This document shows positions 45,301-52,666 of a stretch of DNA of 64,000 bases, in pieces. The stretch is from Aliamphritea hakodatensis (GTDB taxonomy: Bacteria > Pseudomonadota > Gammaproteobacteria > Pseudomonadales > Balneatricaceae). The translations under genes were made by a program, and so were the position numbers. Position 1 is the first letter of the stretch; each line of letters begins with the position of its first letter. The stretch covers positions 1,922,001-1,986,000 of the forward strand of contig NZ_AP025281.1 of the NCBI RefSeq assembly GCF_024347195.1, in the 5' to 3' direction. A model generated the notes under the pieces. That model worked only from the letters and a program-made list of their open reading frames with translations. It did not search any database and was not told the DNA's origin.

Positions 45301-45406
45301 GTTCGCGGGAGCCGGATTCAATGTCCAGATCATACAGACGCTGACCGTCGACCAGAGCGACGCGCAACTCTTCAGGCTGAGTTGCATTAATGAGCATTCT
45401 TTTCAT
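42392..45406 (-). CDS. rne: Ribonuclease E
   Basis: RNase E starts most mRNA decay and processes rRNA and tRNA. The 1004-residue protein begins MKRMLINATQPEELRVAL, as in E. coli. It has the S1 domain (NIYKGKITRVEPSLEAAFVD), the catalytic aspartates in VSIDINSARATRG and IVIDFIDM, and the zinc-link CPRCNGQG. The C-terminal half is disordered. An Arg/Asn-rich RNA-binding stretch (about residues 590-720) is followed by an Ala/Glu-rich low-complexity tail of about 200 residues, and then RRGRQRPARKAKP. The tail would scaffold the degradosome. Expression is probably autoregulated through the leader upstream. Confidence 0.98.
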   Translation of the reverse strand: MKRMLINATQPEELRVALVDGQRLYDLDIESGSREQKKANIYKGKITRVEPSLEAAFVDYGAERHGFLPLKEISREYFIKGSDKGGRPSIKDVVAEGTEVIVQVDKEERGNKGAALTTFISLAGRYLVLMPNNPRAGGISRRIEGDDRKQLKEAMDGVTIPQKTGVIVRTAGVGRSSEELQWDLDYLLILWESITKASSERPAPFLIYQESNVVIRAIRDYLRQDIGEVLIDSEEVHQDALNFVKQVMPSYEQKIKLYTEQVPLFNRFQIETQIETAFQREVQLPSGGSIVIDPTEALVSIDINSARATRGSDIEETALHTNLEAAEEIGRQLRLRDIGGLIVIDFIDMTPIKNQREVENRMRDAMKIDRARVQLGRISRFGLMEMSRQRLRPSLIESRGSVCPRCNGQGTIRDTESLALSILRLIEEESAKERTAQIRAILPVSVATFLLNEKRSEVHDIEQRQNVRVVIVPNPNMETPHYEVVRLRDDHTVINTNDASYTMQPEPEDIAEPDTATNTPAREKAAVRTVAPPTPAPVSTETAAAPASKPAKSEEKSLLSGLISAITGLFSSPEETKKEQEKQPRNKDNSERKRSNNRRNRRRKDDRERGENKPQNAAKDEQQESRSDKPRGEGRSRNRRRNDRDRDQKRNKPEVQEENLQQQENEVQEDGRNRGERRRGRRRRGERNAHRSGSEQQENALNTEQPVANAEDAQTENAAKAAIDAPKPDTATNASDEEQPKRKRRQRRPRKDRKREESAEATETATENAESAVAEAEAPTADTTATEAAEQPVAEQAPATEATEAAAEAAPQAAEEVTAPEAPAAEAEAVEAPTEATASEEPAAEPASEEVAAEEAAEAPGTEQAETEVTEEAVAEETAAEETAADEAVTEVTAAEETAATAAEEAPATEAQPEAAAEDNAKPAEEAPSASKRRGRQRPARKAKPETSAVTESQPAAPRRPAPLVADQDSAPTQRRQRRAPNDPRGRQQAIPENNQTDSETTEV

Positions 45407-45411
45407 GTTGT

Positions 45412-45436
45412 GTTAGCGTTCTCTTATAACACTAAC
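45412..45436 (-). promoter_or_regulatory. Hairpin directly upstream of the rne start codon
   Basis: 45412-45420 and 45428-45436 pair over nine positions. On the minus-strand RNA all pairs hold (GUUAGUGUU with AACGCUAAC, one U-G wobble), while the plus strand would have a C-A mismatch. The 7-nt loop AUAAGAG contains the only Shine-Dalgarno-like bases before the AUG at 45406. This suggests control of rne translation. Confidence 0.5.
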
Positions 45437-45468
45437 GTATTTCATCGCTATGGCTGTTTACGTATGGG

Positions 45469-45676
45469 GACAGGGCTTACCCTGTCACGTGAGTCCAATC
45501 TTCGTAACGACATCAATAGTTCAGTTTTTGCCTGTCTGGTGTGTATTACAGCGCAGACGGGTCTTATCGACGGTGGAGGAAACAGCAGCCTCTATCAGTT
45601 TTCAATATCTGATCGTAGCTGTTACTGCGGATCTTTCAGTCCGGTTCAGGCGGCCAGGTTACTTATCTCTGGCCGC
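45469..45676 (-). promoter_or_regulatory. Two further stem-loops in the rne leader
   Basis: GACAGGG/CCCTGTC (45469-45475, 45480-45486, 4-nt loop) and GCGGCCAG/CTGGCCGC (45650-45657, 45669-45676, 11-nt loop) are perfect inverted repeats inside the presumed rne 5' leader. They are candidates for the RNase E feedback elements known from E. coli. Confidence 0.45.
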
Positions 45677-46100
45677 TTTCCGTTCTGATGGCACGCAGGT
45701 TCCGGGCTGGCGACATCTCCACCTCCAACTGGCCAAAACAGTACCAGAAGGATGAAATACGTAGTTAATTCTGTTGTTTTGATGTTGGTCTTTACGCGTC
45801 TGCCTGTGGCAGTGTCTCCGTTGCTCGCTTCTGGCGACCGGTTCGCTTTTTGACGTCAGCCTGTGGTTTGTAACAGTACTGTTCAGCGGCGGGTTGCGGA
45901 AGCTTCGGGCCTTAACTCTGGCTGCTTCGGGATAAAAATACGTAAATATTTCATCATCTTCTGCGCAGGCTGTTGAATAAATTCCTGATTAGGTTATTGA
46001 CATCAGGTTATTTATCCATAAAAGCAAATTAGCTAAAGCCAAAGGCCTGCAGCAGCGCTAGAATATAGCAGCTATTAACAGGGGCATCAATTCATAGATG

Positions 46101-46129
46101 TGCCTGAATCTGTCTCATTCAGGCAGTTT
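46101..46129 (+). promoter_or_regulatory. Terminator-like hairpin in the rluC leader
   Basis: TGCCTGAAT (46101-46109) and ATTCAGGCA (46117-46125) form a perfect 9-bp stem with a 7-nt loop, followed by GTTTT. It lies about 45 bp before the rluC ATG. It could attenuate rluC or end a short upstream transcript. Confidence 0.45.
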
Positions 46130-46174
46130 TGTAAATATTTTCTTCAGTATCTGTACGAGTGCCGAATTTAAAAG

Positions 46175-47164
46175 ATGTCCGACAATAATGATGCCCCGAA
46201 AAGCCAGGTTCAGTGGTTTGATGTTGATGCTGATCTTGCAGGGCAGCGCATTGATAACTTTTTGCGTACCAAATTAAAAGGCGCCCCTAAAACGCTTATT
46301 TACCGAATCCTGCGTAAAGGTGAGGTGAGGGTTAATAAAAAGCGCATCAAACCGGATTACCGGCTGCAGGAAGGTGATCTGGTGCGGGTGCCGCCACTGC
46401 GTCTGGCGGAAGCGCGTCAGGCACCGGTGGCCAGTGCCGGCCTGGCTGCAAGCCTGGAAGCGGCGGTGCTTTATGAAGATGCAGATCTGATGGTGATCAA
46501 TAAACCCAGTGGCCTGGCGGTGCACGGTGGCAGCGGCATCAGTCTGGGGCTGATCGAGACGTTACGTCAGATCCGTCCTCAGGCAAAGTTTCTTGAACTG
46601 GTGCACCGTTTAGACCGGGACACTTCCGGTTGTATTATGGTAGCTAAAAAGCGCAGTGCGTTACGTTTTCTTCATGAAGCGTTACGGCACAAAAAAGTGA
46701 CCAAGATTTATAATGCGCTGGTGGATGGTAAATGGTCGACCCGCAAAACCAAAGTTGATGCACCGCTGCAGAAAAATGAACTTAAGTCTGGGGAGCGCGT
46801 CGTAAAGGCACACCCGATGGGTAAGGAGTCCCTGACAGAGTTTAAGGTGCTGCAACGGTTTGCTGGTTATGCGACGCTGGTTGAGGCCCGTCCGGTAACG
46901 GGAAGAACACACCAGATCCGGGTGCACAGCCAGTTTGCCGGCCATCCGATTATCGGTGATGATAAGTATGGTGTGGATGACACTAATAAGTTTATGCGCC
47001 AATTTGGCCTTAAACGTTTATTTCTGCATGCGGTTGAATTGCGTATGCCGTTGCCTTCCGGTGGTCGCCAAGTGATAAAAGCGCCACTTGGAGATGTGCT
47101 ACAAAAAGGGATGAGTAATTTGCAGCAGCACATTGCTGAACGTAATCAGAGTGCTGCTGAGTAA
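46175..47164 (+). CDS. rluC: 23S rRNA pseudouridine synthase RluC
   Basis: RluC makes pseudouridines 955, 2504 and 2580 in E. coli 23S rRNA. The 329-residue protein has an S4 RNA-binding domain (QRIDNFLRTKLKGAPKTLIY, RVNKKRIKPDYRLQ). The catalytic Asp is in the RluA-family motif VHRLDRDTSGCIMVAKK, and RPVTGRTHQIRVH is also present. Position opposite rne supports RluC over RluD. No strong Shine-Dalgarno is seen; the ATG at 46175 gives the usual N-terminus. Confidence 0.95.
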   Translation: MSDNNDAPKSQVQWFDVDADLAGQRIDNFLRTKLKGAPKTLIYRILRKGEVRVNKKRIKPDYRLQEGDLVRVPPLRLAEARQAPVASAGLAASLEAAVLYEDADLMVINKPSGLAVHGGSGISLGLIETLRQIRPQAKFLELVHRLDRDTSGCIMVAKKRSALRFLHEALRHKKVTKIYNALVDGKWSTRKTKVDAPLQKNELKSGERVVKAHPMGKESLTEFKVLQRFAGYATLVEARPVTGRTHQIRVHSQFAGHPIIGDDKYGVDDTNKFMRQFGLKRLFLHAVELRMPLPSGGRQVIKAPLGDVLQKGMSNLQQHIAERNQSAAE

Positions 47165-47229
47165 TTTGTAAGCTGTTATATAATGTTAGCCTGCAGGTGC
47201 GCAGGTGTGGTTTCTATCAGGATGTATAA

Positions 47230-48333
47230 ATGAGTGACAGGGTTGACCCGACTATTTTTAATCTGACTGCAGACAGCATGCTGCAGCGGGGGGTAATTCC
47301 AACAACTGAGCTGATCGCCGCTGAGTTAAATACTGAGCCGGATTGCCTCGCGGATATGTTGGCCGAGTGGTGGGACAGCCTTTCCGGCCGGTTACAGGCC
47401 GTCAACGGTGACATGATTACAATCCCGGATGTGCCAAGCAGCCTGAATAAGTCCTTCCAGACCCTCTGGAATCAGGCGATTCAGGAAGCCCAGGCGCTGG
47501 TGATGAGTGATAAGGAAGATCAGATCCTGGCCGGTGAAGAATCCCGTAAGCACAGCGAGCAGGAATTAAAGCGTCTGTATGAAGATCAGACCGAGCAGGA
47601 AAATAAGTACCGTCACCTGCGGACCAAGCTTGAAGCAGAAACCAGCCAGATTCAGGCGCTGGAAGCTGAAATTTCCGTTCTGAAAATTAACCTCGGCGCC
47701 GTTACTTCTGATCTGAAGACCGCCGAACAGCGTTATCATAACGTTGAACAGGAAATGGCGCTGCTGCAGAAGAAGCTGGATGACTCCAAGCGAACTTTTG
47801 ATCAGCGGGTTAAGGATGAACAGCGCCACAGCCTTGAGCAGGTGAGTAAGGCTGAGGCGGATGTCCGCTATTACCGCGGTTCGCTGGATAAAATCCGTGA
47901 TGAGAGTGGCCGTAAAGAATCTGCGCTGACCAAAGAGATTCATGATCTGCAGGCGGTGGTGGCTAAGCGGGATGTAAAACTGGATTCGCAAAAGAATCAG
48001 ATCAAGATTCTGGAAGATGAGCTGAAGCGTTATAAAACCGACGTTGATCAGGGGTCCCGTCAGTTGAATAAAGTTTCCGGTTCAATTCTGTCTGAGCAGA
48101 ACAAGAACAAGCGTCTGTCCGATAAAGTGAAAGAACTGACTGAAGAGACCAAGCGTCTGAATCAGAAGCAGCTGGCGGCGGCCAACGAAGCAACCCGCCG
48201 TGAAAGCGCGCTGCGCGGTCAGGTTAAACTGAAAGATGATGAGCTGATCCGTGCGATTGGCCGGGTAACCGGTCTGGAGAAGCGTATCACCTCTCAGGAA
48301 GAAGAAATCCGCCGTTTAAAATCCCGTCTGTAA
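47230..48333 (+). CDS. KfrA-type DNA-binding coiled-coil protein
   Basis: The 367-residue protein has an N-terminal segment like the KfrA N-terminal DNA-binding domain (MLQRGVIPTTELIAAELNTE, then CLADMLAEWWDSLSGRLQ). A long, nearly uninterrupted coiled coil from about residue 95 to the end is rich in Glu, Lys, Gln and Leu heptads. KfrA proteins of plasmids are autoregulators and may act in partition or nucleoid organisation; chromosomal copies are poorly studied. It stands alone between rluC and cysB and ends with a hairpin. Role unknown. Confidence 0.75.
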   Translation: MSDRVDPTIFNLTADSMLQRGVIPTTELIAAELNTEPDCLADMLAEWWDSLSGRLQAVNGDMITIPDVPSSLNKSFQTLWNQAIQEAQALVMSDKEDQILAGEESRKHSEQELKRLYEDQTEQENKYRHLRTKLEAETSQIQALEAEISVLKINLGAVTSDLKTAEQRYHNVEQEMALLQKKLDDSKRTFDQRVKDEQRHSLEQVSKAEADVRYYRGSLDKIRDESGRKESALTKEIHDLQAVVAKRDVKLDSQKNQIKILEDELKRYKTDVDQGSRQLNKVSGSILSEQNKNKRLSDKVKELTEETKRLNQKQLAAANEATRRESALRGQVKLKDDELIRAIGRVTGLEKRITSQEEEIRRLKSRL

Positions 48334-48348
48334 GCCTTTTCTGTAAAT

Positions 48349-48374
48349 AGCCCCTGCAGTTGTCTGCAGGGGCT
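48349..48374. repeat. Perfect 11-bp stem-loop between the KfrA-like gene and cysB
   Basis: AGCCCCTGCAG (48349-48359) and CTGCAGGGGCT (48364-48374) pair with a TTGT loop. There is no T-run after it, so termination would need Rho, or the stem acts as a 3'-end protector. Confidence 0.5.
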
Positions 48375-48514
48375 GGCAACCACACGAATTCTGTGTGAAT
48401 ATACGTCCTATATAATTATTAGTTATTAATAATGCCTTTGTTACTTCTGTTTTGCTGATTTTCGAGCGGGGTGCGTTCAGCTGAGCAGTTTTTGATCCGA
48501 GTCTGGAGGTTTGC

Positions 48515-49489
48515 ATGAAGTTGCAACAGTTGCGCTATATCTGGGAAGTTGCCCGCCATGATCTGAATGTTTCAGCAACAGCTCAGAGTTTATATACATC
48601 GCAGCCGGGTATCAGTAAGCAGATTCGTTTACTGGAAGACGAGTTAGGGGTAGAGGTTTTTGCCCGCAGTGGTAAGCATCTGACGCGGGTAACACCGGCG
48701 GGTGAAAAAATTCTGGAAGTGGCCGGTGATATTCTGCGTAAGGTTGAGAGTATCAAGCAGGTGGCGCAGGAATTCAGTGATGAGAAGATGGGTAGCCTGG
48801 ATGTTGCCACTACCCATACTCAGGCACGTTATGCGTTGCCTGAAACGATTAACGGCTTTATGCAGTCTTATCCGGATGTATCTTTGCATATGCATCAGGG
48901 CACGCCTATGCAGATCGCTGAAATGGCGGCAGACGGGACGGTGGACTTCTGTATAGCCACCGAAGCCATGAGTCACTTTAATGATCTGATCATGATGCCC
49001 TGTTATCGCTGGAACCGTTCGGTAGTGGTGCCTAAGGATCATCCGCTGGCGCAGGTTTCGCGTCTGACGCTGAAAGATATCGCTGATTATCCGATTGTGA
49101 CTTATGTCTTTGGTTTTACGGGTCGGTCCAAGCTGGATGATGCCTTTATCCGTGAAGGTCTGGACCCGCGGGTGGTCTTCACGGCGGTTGATTCCGATGT
49201 GATCAAAACCTATGTCCGCTTAGGGCTGGGGATCGGCATTATTGCCACCATGGCATTTGATGAGGCGGCGGATCACGGTCTGGTGTGTCTGGATGCCAGT
49301 CATCTGTTTGAGGCCAGCTATACCAAGATCGGCTTCCGAAAAGGGACCTTCCTGCGGGGCTATATGTATGATTTCATTCAGAAGTTTGCGCCGCACCTGA
49401 CGCCGGATGTGGTCCGGGATGTACAGGCCTGTAATAACCGGGCTGAAGTGGAAGAGATGTTTGCGAATCAGGAGTTACCTGAGCTCTGA
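48515..49489 (+). CDS. cysB: LysR-family cysteine regulon activator CysB
   Basis: CysB activates sulfate uptake and assimilation genes in response to N-acetylserine. The 324-residue LysR protein has the family-specific start MKLQQLRYIWEVARHDLNVS. Its helix-turn-helix is SATAQSLYTSQPGISKQIRL, and the co-inducer domain includes VATTHTQARYALPETINGF and VTYVFGFTGRSKLDDAF, both diagnostic for CysB. GGAGG lies seven bases before the ATG. Confidence 0.97.
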   Translation: MKLQQLRYIWEVARHDLNVSATAQSLYTSQPGISKQIRLLEDELGVEVFARSGKHLTRVTPAGEKILEVAGDILRKVESIKQVAQEFSDEKMGSLDVATTHTQARYALPETINGFMQSYPDVSLHMHQGTPMQIAEMAADGTVDFCIATEAMSHFNDLIMMPCYRWNRSVVVPKDHPLAQVSRLTLKDIADYPIVTYVFGFTGRSKLDDAFIREGLDPRVVFTAVDSDVIKTYVRLGLGIGIIATMAFDEAADHGLVCLDASHLFEASYTKIGFRKGTFLRGYMYDFIQKFAPHLTPDVVRDVQACNNRAEVEEMFANQELPEL

Positions 49490-49518
49490 TATAAGAGACA
49501 TCCTTGCGGAGAGTATTG

Positions 49519-50265
49519 ATGGGCTTATTTGATCTGACCGGTAAGGTAGCGCTGGTGACCGGCGCGACCTCGGGAATTGGTATGCAGCAGGTGATTGCGT
49601 TGCGCAGTGCGGGTGCCTCTGTGGTTGCGCTGGGGCGTAGACGTGAACGGCTGGGTCAGTTGGCCGCAGATGATGATCGGATCGTGCCTGTGGTGGCGGA
49701 TCTGGCAGACACTGATCAGTTGGATGATGTTGTCACGCAATGCCTGCAGGTATTTGGCCGCATTGATATTCTCTGTAACACCGCCGGGGTGAATCTTCGG
49801 CAGCATGCGGATGATGTATCCCCCGGCGACTGGGATCTGACCCAGGATCTTAACCTCAAGATACCTTTCTTTCTGGCTCAGAAGCTGGTGCCGCAGATGG
49901 CAGACCGGGGCTGGGGAAAAATTATCAATGTGGCTTCGCTGCAGTCCCGCCGGGCATTCACTAACGGCATTGCCTATGGCGCTTCAAAAGGTGGTGTGGA
50001 ACAGCTTACCCGGGCCATGGCAGAAGCCTGGTCGTCACGGGGTATAAGTTGCAATGCCATTGCGCCGGGGTTCTTCCCGACTGAGCTTACTCAGAAAGTG
50101 TTTGCTGATGATACGCTGAGCGACCAGTTGGCCCAGCAAACCGCCATTGGTCGCAACGGTGAATTGGAAGACCTTAACGGGCTGTGTATTTTTCTGGCCA
50201 GTCACGGGTCGGACTACATTACCGGCCAGACGATCTTCATTGATGGCGGCTTTACTGCCAAGTAG
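49519..50265 (+). CDS. SDR-family oxidoreductase
   Basis: This 248-residue short-chain dehydrogenase has the cofactor motif VTGATSGIGMQQVI, the NTAGVN motif (NAG replaced by NTAG), the catalytic Ser in VASLQSRRAF and YGASKGGVEQ for Tyr and Lys. The GxxGIG and Arg-rich GRRRERL that follows suggest NADP(H). It resembles gluconate 5-dehydrogenase or 2-deoxygluconate dehydrogenase types; the substrate is not certain. ATG 49519 has GGAG eight bases upstream; TTG 49504 was rejected. It follows cysB by 29 bp, which may be chance. Confidence 0.88.
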   Translation: MGLFDLTGKVALVTGATSGIGMQQVIALRSAGASVVALGRRRERLGQLAADDDRIVPVVADLADTDQLDDVVTQCLQVFGRIDILCNTAGVNLRQHADDVSPGDWDLTQDLNLKIPFFLAQKLVPQMADRGWGKIINVASLQSRRAFTNGIAYGASKGGVEQLTRAMAEAWSSRGISCNAIAPGFFPTELTQKVFADDTLSDQLAQQTAIGRNGELEDLNGLCIFLASHGSDYITGQTIFIDGGFTAK

Positions 50266-50274
50266 AGCCGTGCC

Positions 50275-50850
50275 TTACATGGCATCATTTTCCAGCATAT
50301 CTTTTAACCGGGCATCAATCTCTTCAGTGGAGAGGTCATCCACGTGCTCGGTCCATTTATCATGAATTTCAGCCAGGCGCTGATCGTGTTCATTGCGCAG
50401 CTGTTTGCGCAGGGCGGCGGCGATATAGCGGGCTTTACGCTGCGGCGTGTTCAGCTCCAGCCGGGGAACGCTTGTTGATTTGCCGTCATCATCTACCGCA
50501 ACCATGGTGAAGTAGCAGCTGTTGGTATGGCGTTCTTCACCGCTGTGAATGTCTTCTGCAATGACCTTCACGCCCACCTCCATGGTGGAGCGCCCCACAT
50601 GGTTGATTGAGGAATAGAAGGTGACCAGTTCGCCCACTCTCACCGGTTGTTTGAAATGTACCTGGTCTACTGACAGGGTGACCACATAGTGCTTGCTGAA
50701 GTGGCTGGCACAGGCATAGGCGACCTGATCGAGAATTTTAAGCAGAGCGCCGCCGTGGACGTTGCCGGAAAAGTTGGCCATGTCGGGGGTCATCAGCATG
50801 GTCATGGAGATCGAATCTTTACTCTTACCGCCGGTGTAATTGCTGCTCAT
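50275..50850 (-). CDS. Acyl-CoA thioesterase (hotdog fold)
   Basis: This 191-residue hotdog protein has the YciA/BFIT-type motif MANFSGNVHGGALLKILDQV, SVDQVHFKQPVRVGELVTF and GRSTMEVGVKVIAEDIHSG, including the catalytic Asp/His region NVHGGALLKILD. It hydrolyses acyl-CoA to free acid and CoA. The C-terminal 50 residues are a charged helix (AALRKQLRNEHDQRLAEIHD) not part of the core. It converges with the SDR gene, with ten bases between stops. Chain-length preference unknown. Confidence 0.9.
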   Translation of the reverse strand: MSSNYTGGKSKDSISMTMLMTPDMANFSGNVHGGALLKILDQVAYACASHFSKHYVVTLSVDQVHFKQPVRVGELVTFYSSINHVGRSTMEVGVKVIAEDIHSGEERHTNSCYFTMVAVDDDGKSTSVPRLELNTPQRKARYIAAALRKQLRNEHDQRLAEIHDKWTEHVDDLSTEEIDARLKDMLENDAM

Positions 50851-50969
50851 AGCCTGCCTCTTGGGTCCGTTTCGAGATCGATGAGCACCAGTATAGGTGG
50901 TGATTCTGAAAAAAGTATATCGGGATCAGTGGCTTGCAAAGGGAATAGCAATCAAAACGGGTACTAAGT

Positions 50970-50993
50970 CTCAGCCTGGCAATGCAGGCTGAG
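50970..50993. repeat. Stem-loop between pabB and the thioesterase gene
   Basis: CTCAGCCTG (50970-50978) and CAGGCTGAG (50985-50993) form a perfect 9-bp stem with a 6-nt loop 36 bp beyond the pabB stop. No T-run follows on the minus strand. Confidence 0.4.
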
Positions 50994-51028
50994 TTTCAGG
51001 GCAGGGTGTGAGGCGAGGGGGGGAAGGA

Positions 51029-52447
51029 TCAGTGCAGGCCGTCTTCCAGTGCCTGTAACAGGTTGTTTACCTTGTTATAGGTTTCCTGATACTCGTCGGC
51101 GGTTTCTGAATCAGCAACGATGCCGCCGCCGGCCCAGCAGTGGATCTGGTTGTCATGGCAGAGCAGGGTACGGATGGTAATGCTGCTGTCAAACCGGCCG
51201 GAGAAGCTTAAATAGCCGATAGACCCACAGTAAATAGAGCGGCGGTTATGCTCCAGCTCTTCGATGATTTCCATGGCGCGGATTTTAGGTGCACCGGTGA
51301 TCGAGCCGCCCGGGAAGCTGTGTTCCAGCAAATCCAGTGGAGTTTTATCAGTGTCCAGCATGCCGGTAACCGTGCTCACCAGATGATGTACGTTAGCGTA
51401 AGACTCAATATCAAACAGCTTCGGAACCCGTACAGTCCCGTGCTGGCATACCTTGCTGATATCATTGCGTAGCAAGTCGACAATCATCAGGTTTTCAGCG
51501 CGGTCTTTTTCGCTGTCGAACAGTTCCTGTGCCAGGTTCTGATCATCTTCAGGGGTTTTGCCCCGTGGCCGGGTGCCTTTAATCGGCTTGGTGGTGACCT
51601 TGCCGTTGTCTACTTCGAGAAACTGTTCCGGTGACAGGGACAAAATGCTGCCCTGCGGGGTTTCGATGTAGGCTGAATACGGGGTAGGCGCTTTAGCGCG
51701 CAGTTTCAGGTATGCCTGCCAGGTATCGCCTTCATAGCCGGCTTTAAAACGCTGGGCAAAGTTGACCTGATAGCAGTCGCCAGCCTGGATATAGTCGCTG
51801 ACTTTATCCAGAGCGTCATAATAATCCTGTTCAGTCAGGTTGCTGCTGAAGCGGTTTGTCAGGGTAAATTCGCCTGTCGCCTGCGGCGCTTTCAGCGCCG
51901 TTTCTATCTGTGTTTTGAGGGCTTCTGCAGAAGGCTGATCCATTAACGGTGTGGTGATCAGTTGAGTGCGCTTTTCCTGATGGTCAACGATGACTGCCCA
52001 CGGATAAATGGCTGCCTGCATGTCTGGCAGTTCCTGATCCTGTGGGTTCAGTTCCGGCAGATCTTCAAGGCTGCGGCCCAGGTCATAGGAGAAATAACCG
52101 ATCATGCCGCCACAAAATGGTAGCTGGCTGATCGCTTCATCCGCCGGTGGCGGACAGTTTTCAGCACTGGCCTGATACATGGCCTGCAGGTGACAAAAAG
52201 GATTGCCGCCGAGGGATTCTGTGCCGCTGGTGTTGGTCAGTGTCGTAATGCCGTGCTGGTAGCTGAGTTCAGCTACCGGTGAGGCCGCAATGATGTCATA
52301 CCGGCCAAAGCCGGAACGGGGCTTACCGCTATCAAGAAAAACCGGCGCATTATGCTGGCGGATTGCTGCAAAGTATGGGCAGGCATCATCTAGATAGGGG
52401 AGAGGGAACAGTCTGTACACCGGGTAAGCCTTTTGTTGTAGCTGCAA
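51029..52447 (-). CDS. pabB: Aminodeoxychorismate synthase component I
   Basis: PabB converts chorismate and ammonia to 4-amino-4-deoxychorismate for folate. The 472-residue protein has the chorismate-binding domain with YIQAGDCYQVNFAQRF, the PIKGTRPRG motif typical of PabB, RAENLMIVDLLRNDISKVC and SFPGGSITGAPKIRAMEII. PIKGT with Lys is the covalent-intermediate site that separates PabB from TrpE. Catalytic glutamates occur in HLVSTVTGML to EIIEEL. The partner pabA is not in this window. Confidence 0.94.
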   Translation of the reverse strand: MQLQQKAYPVYRLFPLPYLDDACPYFAAIRQHNAPVFLDSGKPRSGFGRYDIIAASPVAELSYQHGITTLTNTSGTESLGGNPFCHLQAMYQASAENCPPPADEAISQLPFCGGMIGYFSYDLGRSLEDLPELNPQDQELPDMQAAIYPWAVIVDHQEKRTQLITTPLMDQPSAEALKTQIETALKAPQATGEFTLTNRFSSNLTEQDYYDALDKVSDYIQAGDCYQVNFAQRFKAGYEGDTWQAYLKLRAKAPTPYSAYIETPQGSILSLSPEQFLEVDNGKVTTKPIKGTRPRGKTPEDDQNLAQELFDSEKDRAENLMIVDLLRNDISKVCQHGTVRVPKLFDIESYANVHHLVSTVTGMLDTDKTPLDLLEHSFPGGSITGAPKIRAMEIIEELEHNRRSIYCGSIGYLSFSGRFDSSITIRTLLCHDNQIHCWAGGGIVADSETADEYQETYNKVNNLLQALEDGLH

Positions 52448-52666
52448 GAGTCACTGCGTAACGGACAGTTAGCCCTTGTGGGGCCGAGTGTCCGGTTAAA
52501 GAGGGCGATTGTAACCATCTGGTCCTATGAATGCGAGTATATTGGCGGGAATACGGCACAATATTACGCATCCAGAGCAGTTTCACCGGTTTAGTGGAAA
52601 TGAAGTGATTTGATGTACACTGGGCCTGCTGTTTTTTGTGATTTTTCTGAATGTTAACGAGTCATT

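Larger units (their letters stand above)
45407..46174. promoter_or_regulatory. Divergent rne/rluC intergenic region (structured leaders)
   Basis: The 768 bp between rne and rluC contain no convincing ORF; a long plus-strand frame reaching 45688 is antisense to rne. In E. coli, rne has a leader of about 360 nt by which RNase E controls its own mRNA, and rluC diverges from it. The hairpins listed separately suggest the same here. AT-rich DNA at 45930-46060 is the likeliest place for the two promoters, but I could not assign clear -35 and -10 boxes. Confidence 0.6.

Noticed and set aside
44447..45688. Open frame of 413 codons on the plus strand
   Set aside because: It runs antisense through rne, whose coding sequence is unmistakable on the minus strand. 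The plus-strand translation is rich in Phe, Val and Asp without family features.
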